Positions 4,936 to 5,368 of a stretch of DNA of 5,368 nucleotides are shown here, piece after piece. Under the pieces are notes generated by a model. It made no database searches, was not told the DNA's origin, and saw only the letters and a list, made by a program, of their open reading frames with translations. This stretch comes from Gammaproteobacteria bacterium (GTDB lineage: Bacteria; Pseudomonadota; Gammaproteobacteria; Steroidobacterales; Steroidobacteraceae): the NCBI GenBank assembly GCA_030043215.1, contig JASHYG010000267.1:1-5368 (forward strand), given 5' to 3'. Position 1 is the first letter of the stretch. Every line of letters begins with the position of its first letter. A program made the translations under genes and the position numbers.

Positions 4936-5368
4936 ATGGCAAGCCGAATCGCGACAGTGTCGGCCTGGATGGTGCTCTCGGCAACCGCATCCGCCGCCGC
5001 GATGCCCTCCGTTTGCACGCCCGATCCGCCGGCCTCAGCCTCCGCAGCGCTGCGGCCGGTCACGGTGGACGCCGGCCGGACGATCGGCACCCTGCACTCG
5101 CTGATGGGAGTGAACGGAGCGCCCGCGCCAGGCATGCACAAGCCGCCGGGCTTCACCTTCGGCGGCTGGAACATGCCCGAGAATGTCGATACCGCAAAGG
5201 GCTACCGGGAAGCGCACATCGATCTCGTCCGCACGCACGACGCCTACGGCCCCGGCGACATCGACGCGAAGTTTGGCACGCCGCCCTCGCCGAGCGGATT
5301 CAACGTCTCCTCGGCTCGCAACCCGCTCGATATCTTTCCGGACGCGAGCGCCGATCCCGATGATCCCA
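4936..5368 (+). CDS. Secreted glycoside hydrolase-like protein, probably GH39-like (N-terminal part)
   Basis: An open reading frame of 144 residues that runs off the right edge with no stop. Residues 1-22 look like a Sec signal peptide: a short basic start (MASR), a hydrophobic core (IATVSAWMVLSATASA) and small residues for cleavage near 20-22. The mature part holds VTVDAGRTIGTLHSLMGVNGAP (42-63), YREAHIDLVRTHDAYGPGDI (90-109) and DIFPDASADPDDP (132-144). The combination of GVNG, VRTHD.YGP.DI and IFPD..ADP resembles (beta/alpha)8 glycosidase-like proteins related to GH39, where it forms the first barrel strands. The catalytic glutamates would lie downstream, outside the window. Start: the ATG at 4936 has GAGGG seven bases upstream; the GTG at 4930 and ATG at 4933 are too close to it. 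The next in-frame ATG (4969) would remove the basic n-region. Real coding status is well supported; the GH39 link is from motif memory only. Confidence 0.72.
   Translation, partial: MASRIATVSAWMVLSATASAAAMPSVCTPDPPASASAALRPVTVDAGRTIGTLHSLMGVNGAPAPGMHKPPGFTFGGWNMPENVDTAKGYREAHIDLVRTHDAYGPGDIDAKFGTPPSPSGFNVSSARNPLDIFPDASADPDDP

Noticed and set aside
4945..5050. Minus-strand promoter for the NTF2-like gene inside the glycosidase-like gene (for example TTGCCG with GACACT, or TTGCCA near the start)
   Set aside because: Each candidate has a poor -10 box, so I could not choose one; the need for such a promoter is kept only as an inference from the 25-base gap.
4911..5174. An 88-codon N-terminal extension of the NTF2-like protein
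   Set aside because: The extension is antisense to the secreted glycosidase-like gene and shows no domain; the ATG at 4910 has a good SD and sits where the family normally begins.

Overview
The window is GC-rich chromosomal DNA, apparently from a proteobacterium. The GlcD and GlcE sequences look gamma- or betaproteobacterial, but nothing fixes the genus. Coding density is high. There are no RNA genes, mobile elements or CRISPR arrays, and no gene-free stretch longer than 119 bases. Several starts are GTG with clear Shine-Dalgarno (SD) sequences, and third codon positions are strongly G/C.

Bases 1-3159 hold a minus-strand operon, read from right to left: a DUF4279-family protein, then glcD, glcE and the first 22 codons of glcF, which leaves the window at base 1. 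GlcD, GlcE and GlcF form the FAD and iron-sulfur glycolate oxidase that turns glycolate into glyoxylate and passes electrons to the respiratory chain. The genes are tightly packed: DUF4279 and glcD overlap or nearly touch, glcD and glcE are 9 nt apart, and glcE and glcF are 1 nt apart. The odd member is the DUF4279 gene at the head of the operon.

Bases 3160-3278 are a divergent intergenic region with several short inverted repeats. To its right, on the plus strand, is an aldo/keto reductase with a twin-arginine signal and an intact catalytic tetrad, so it is probably exported with its nicotinamide cofactor already bound.

A 45-nt convergent gap with a GC-rich hairpin follows. Then comes a minus-strand NTF2/SnoaL-like protein that keeps an Asp/His pair matching the LinA dyad by eye. 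Diverging from it is the start of a secreted glycoside-hydrolase-like protein (probably GH39-like), which runs off the right edge. Their start codons are separated by only 25 bases, and the two SD sequences are the two arms of one palindrome, placed symmetrically. This shared start region is the most unusual structure in the window. I see no convincing new multi-gene system. The main leads are the shared start region, the DUF4279-glcDEF link and the possible enzyme activity of the NTF2-like protein.
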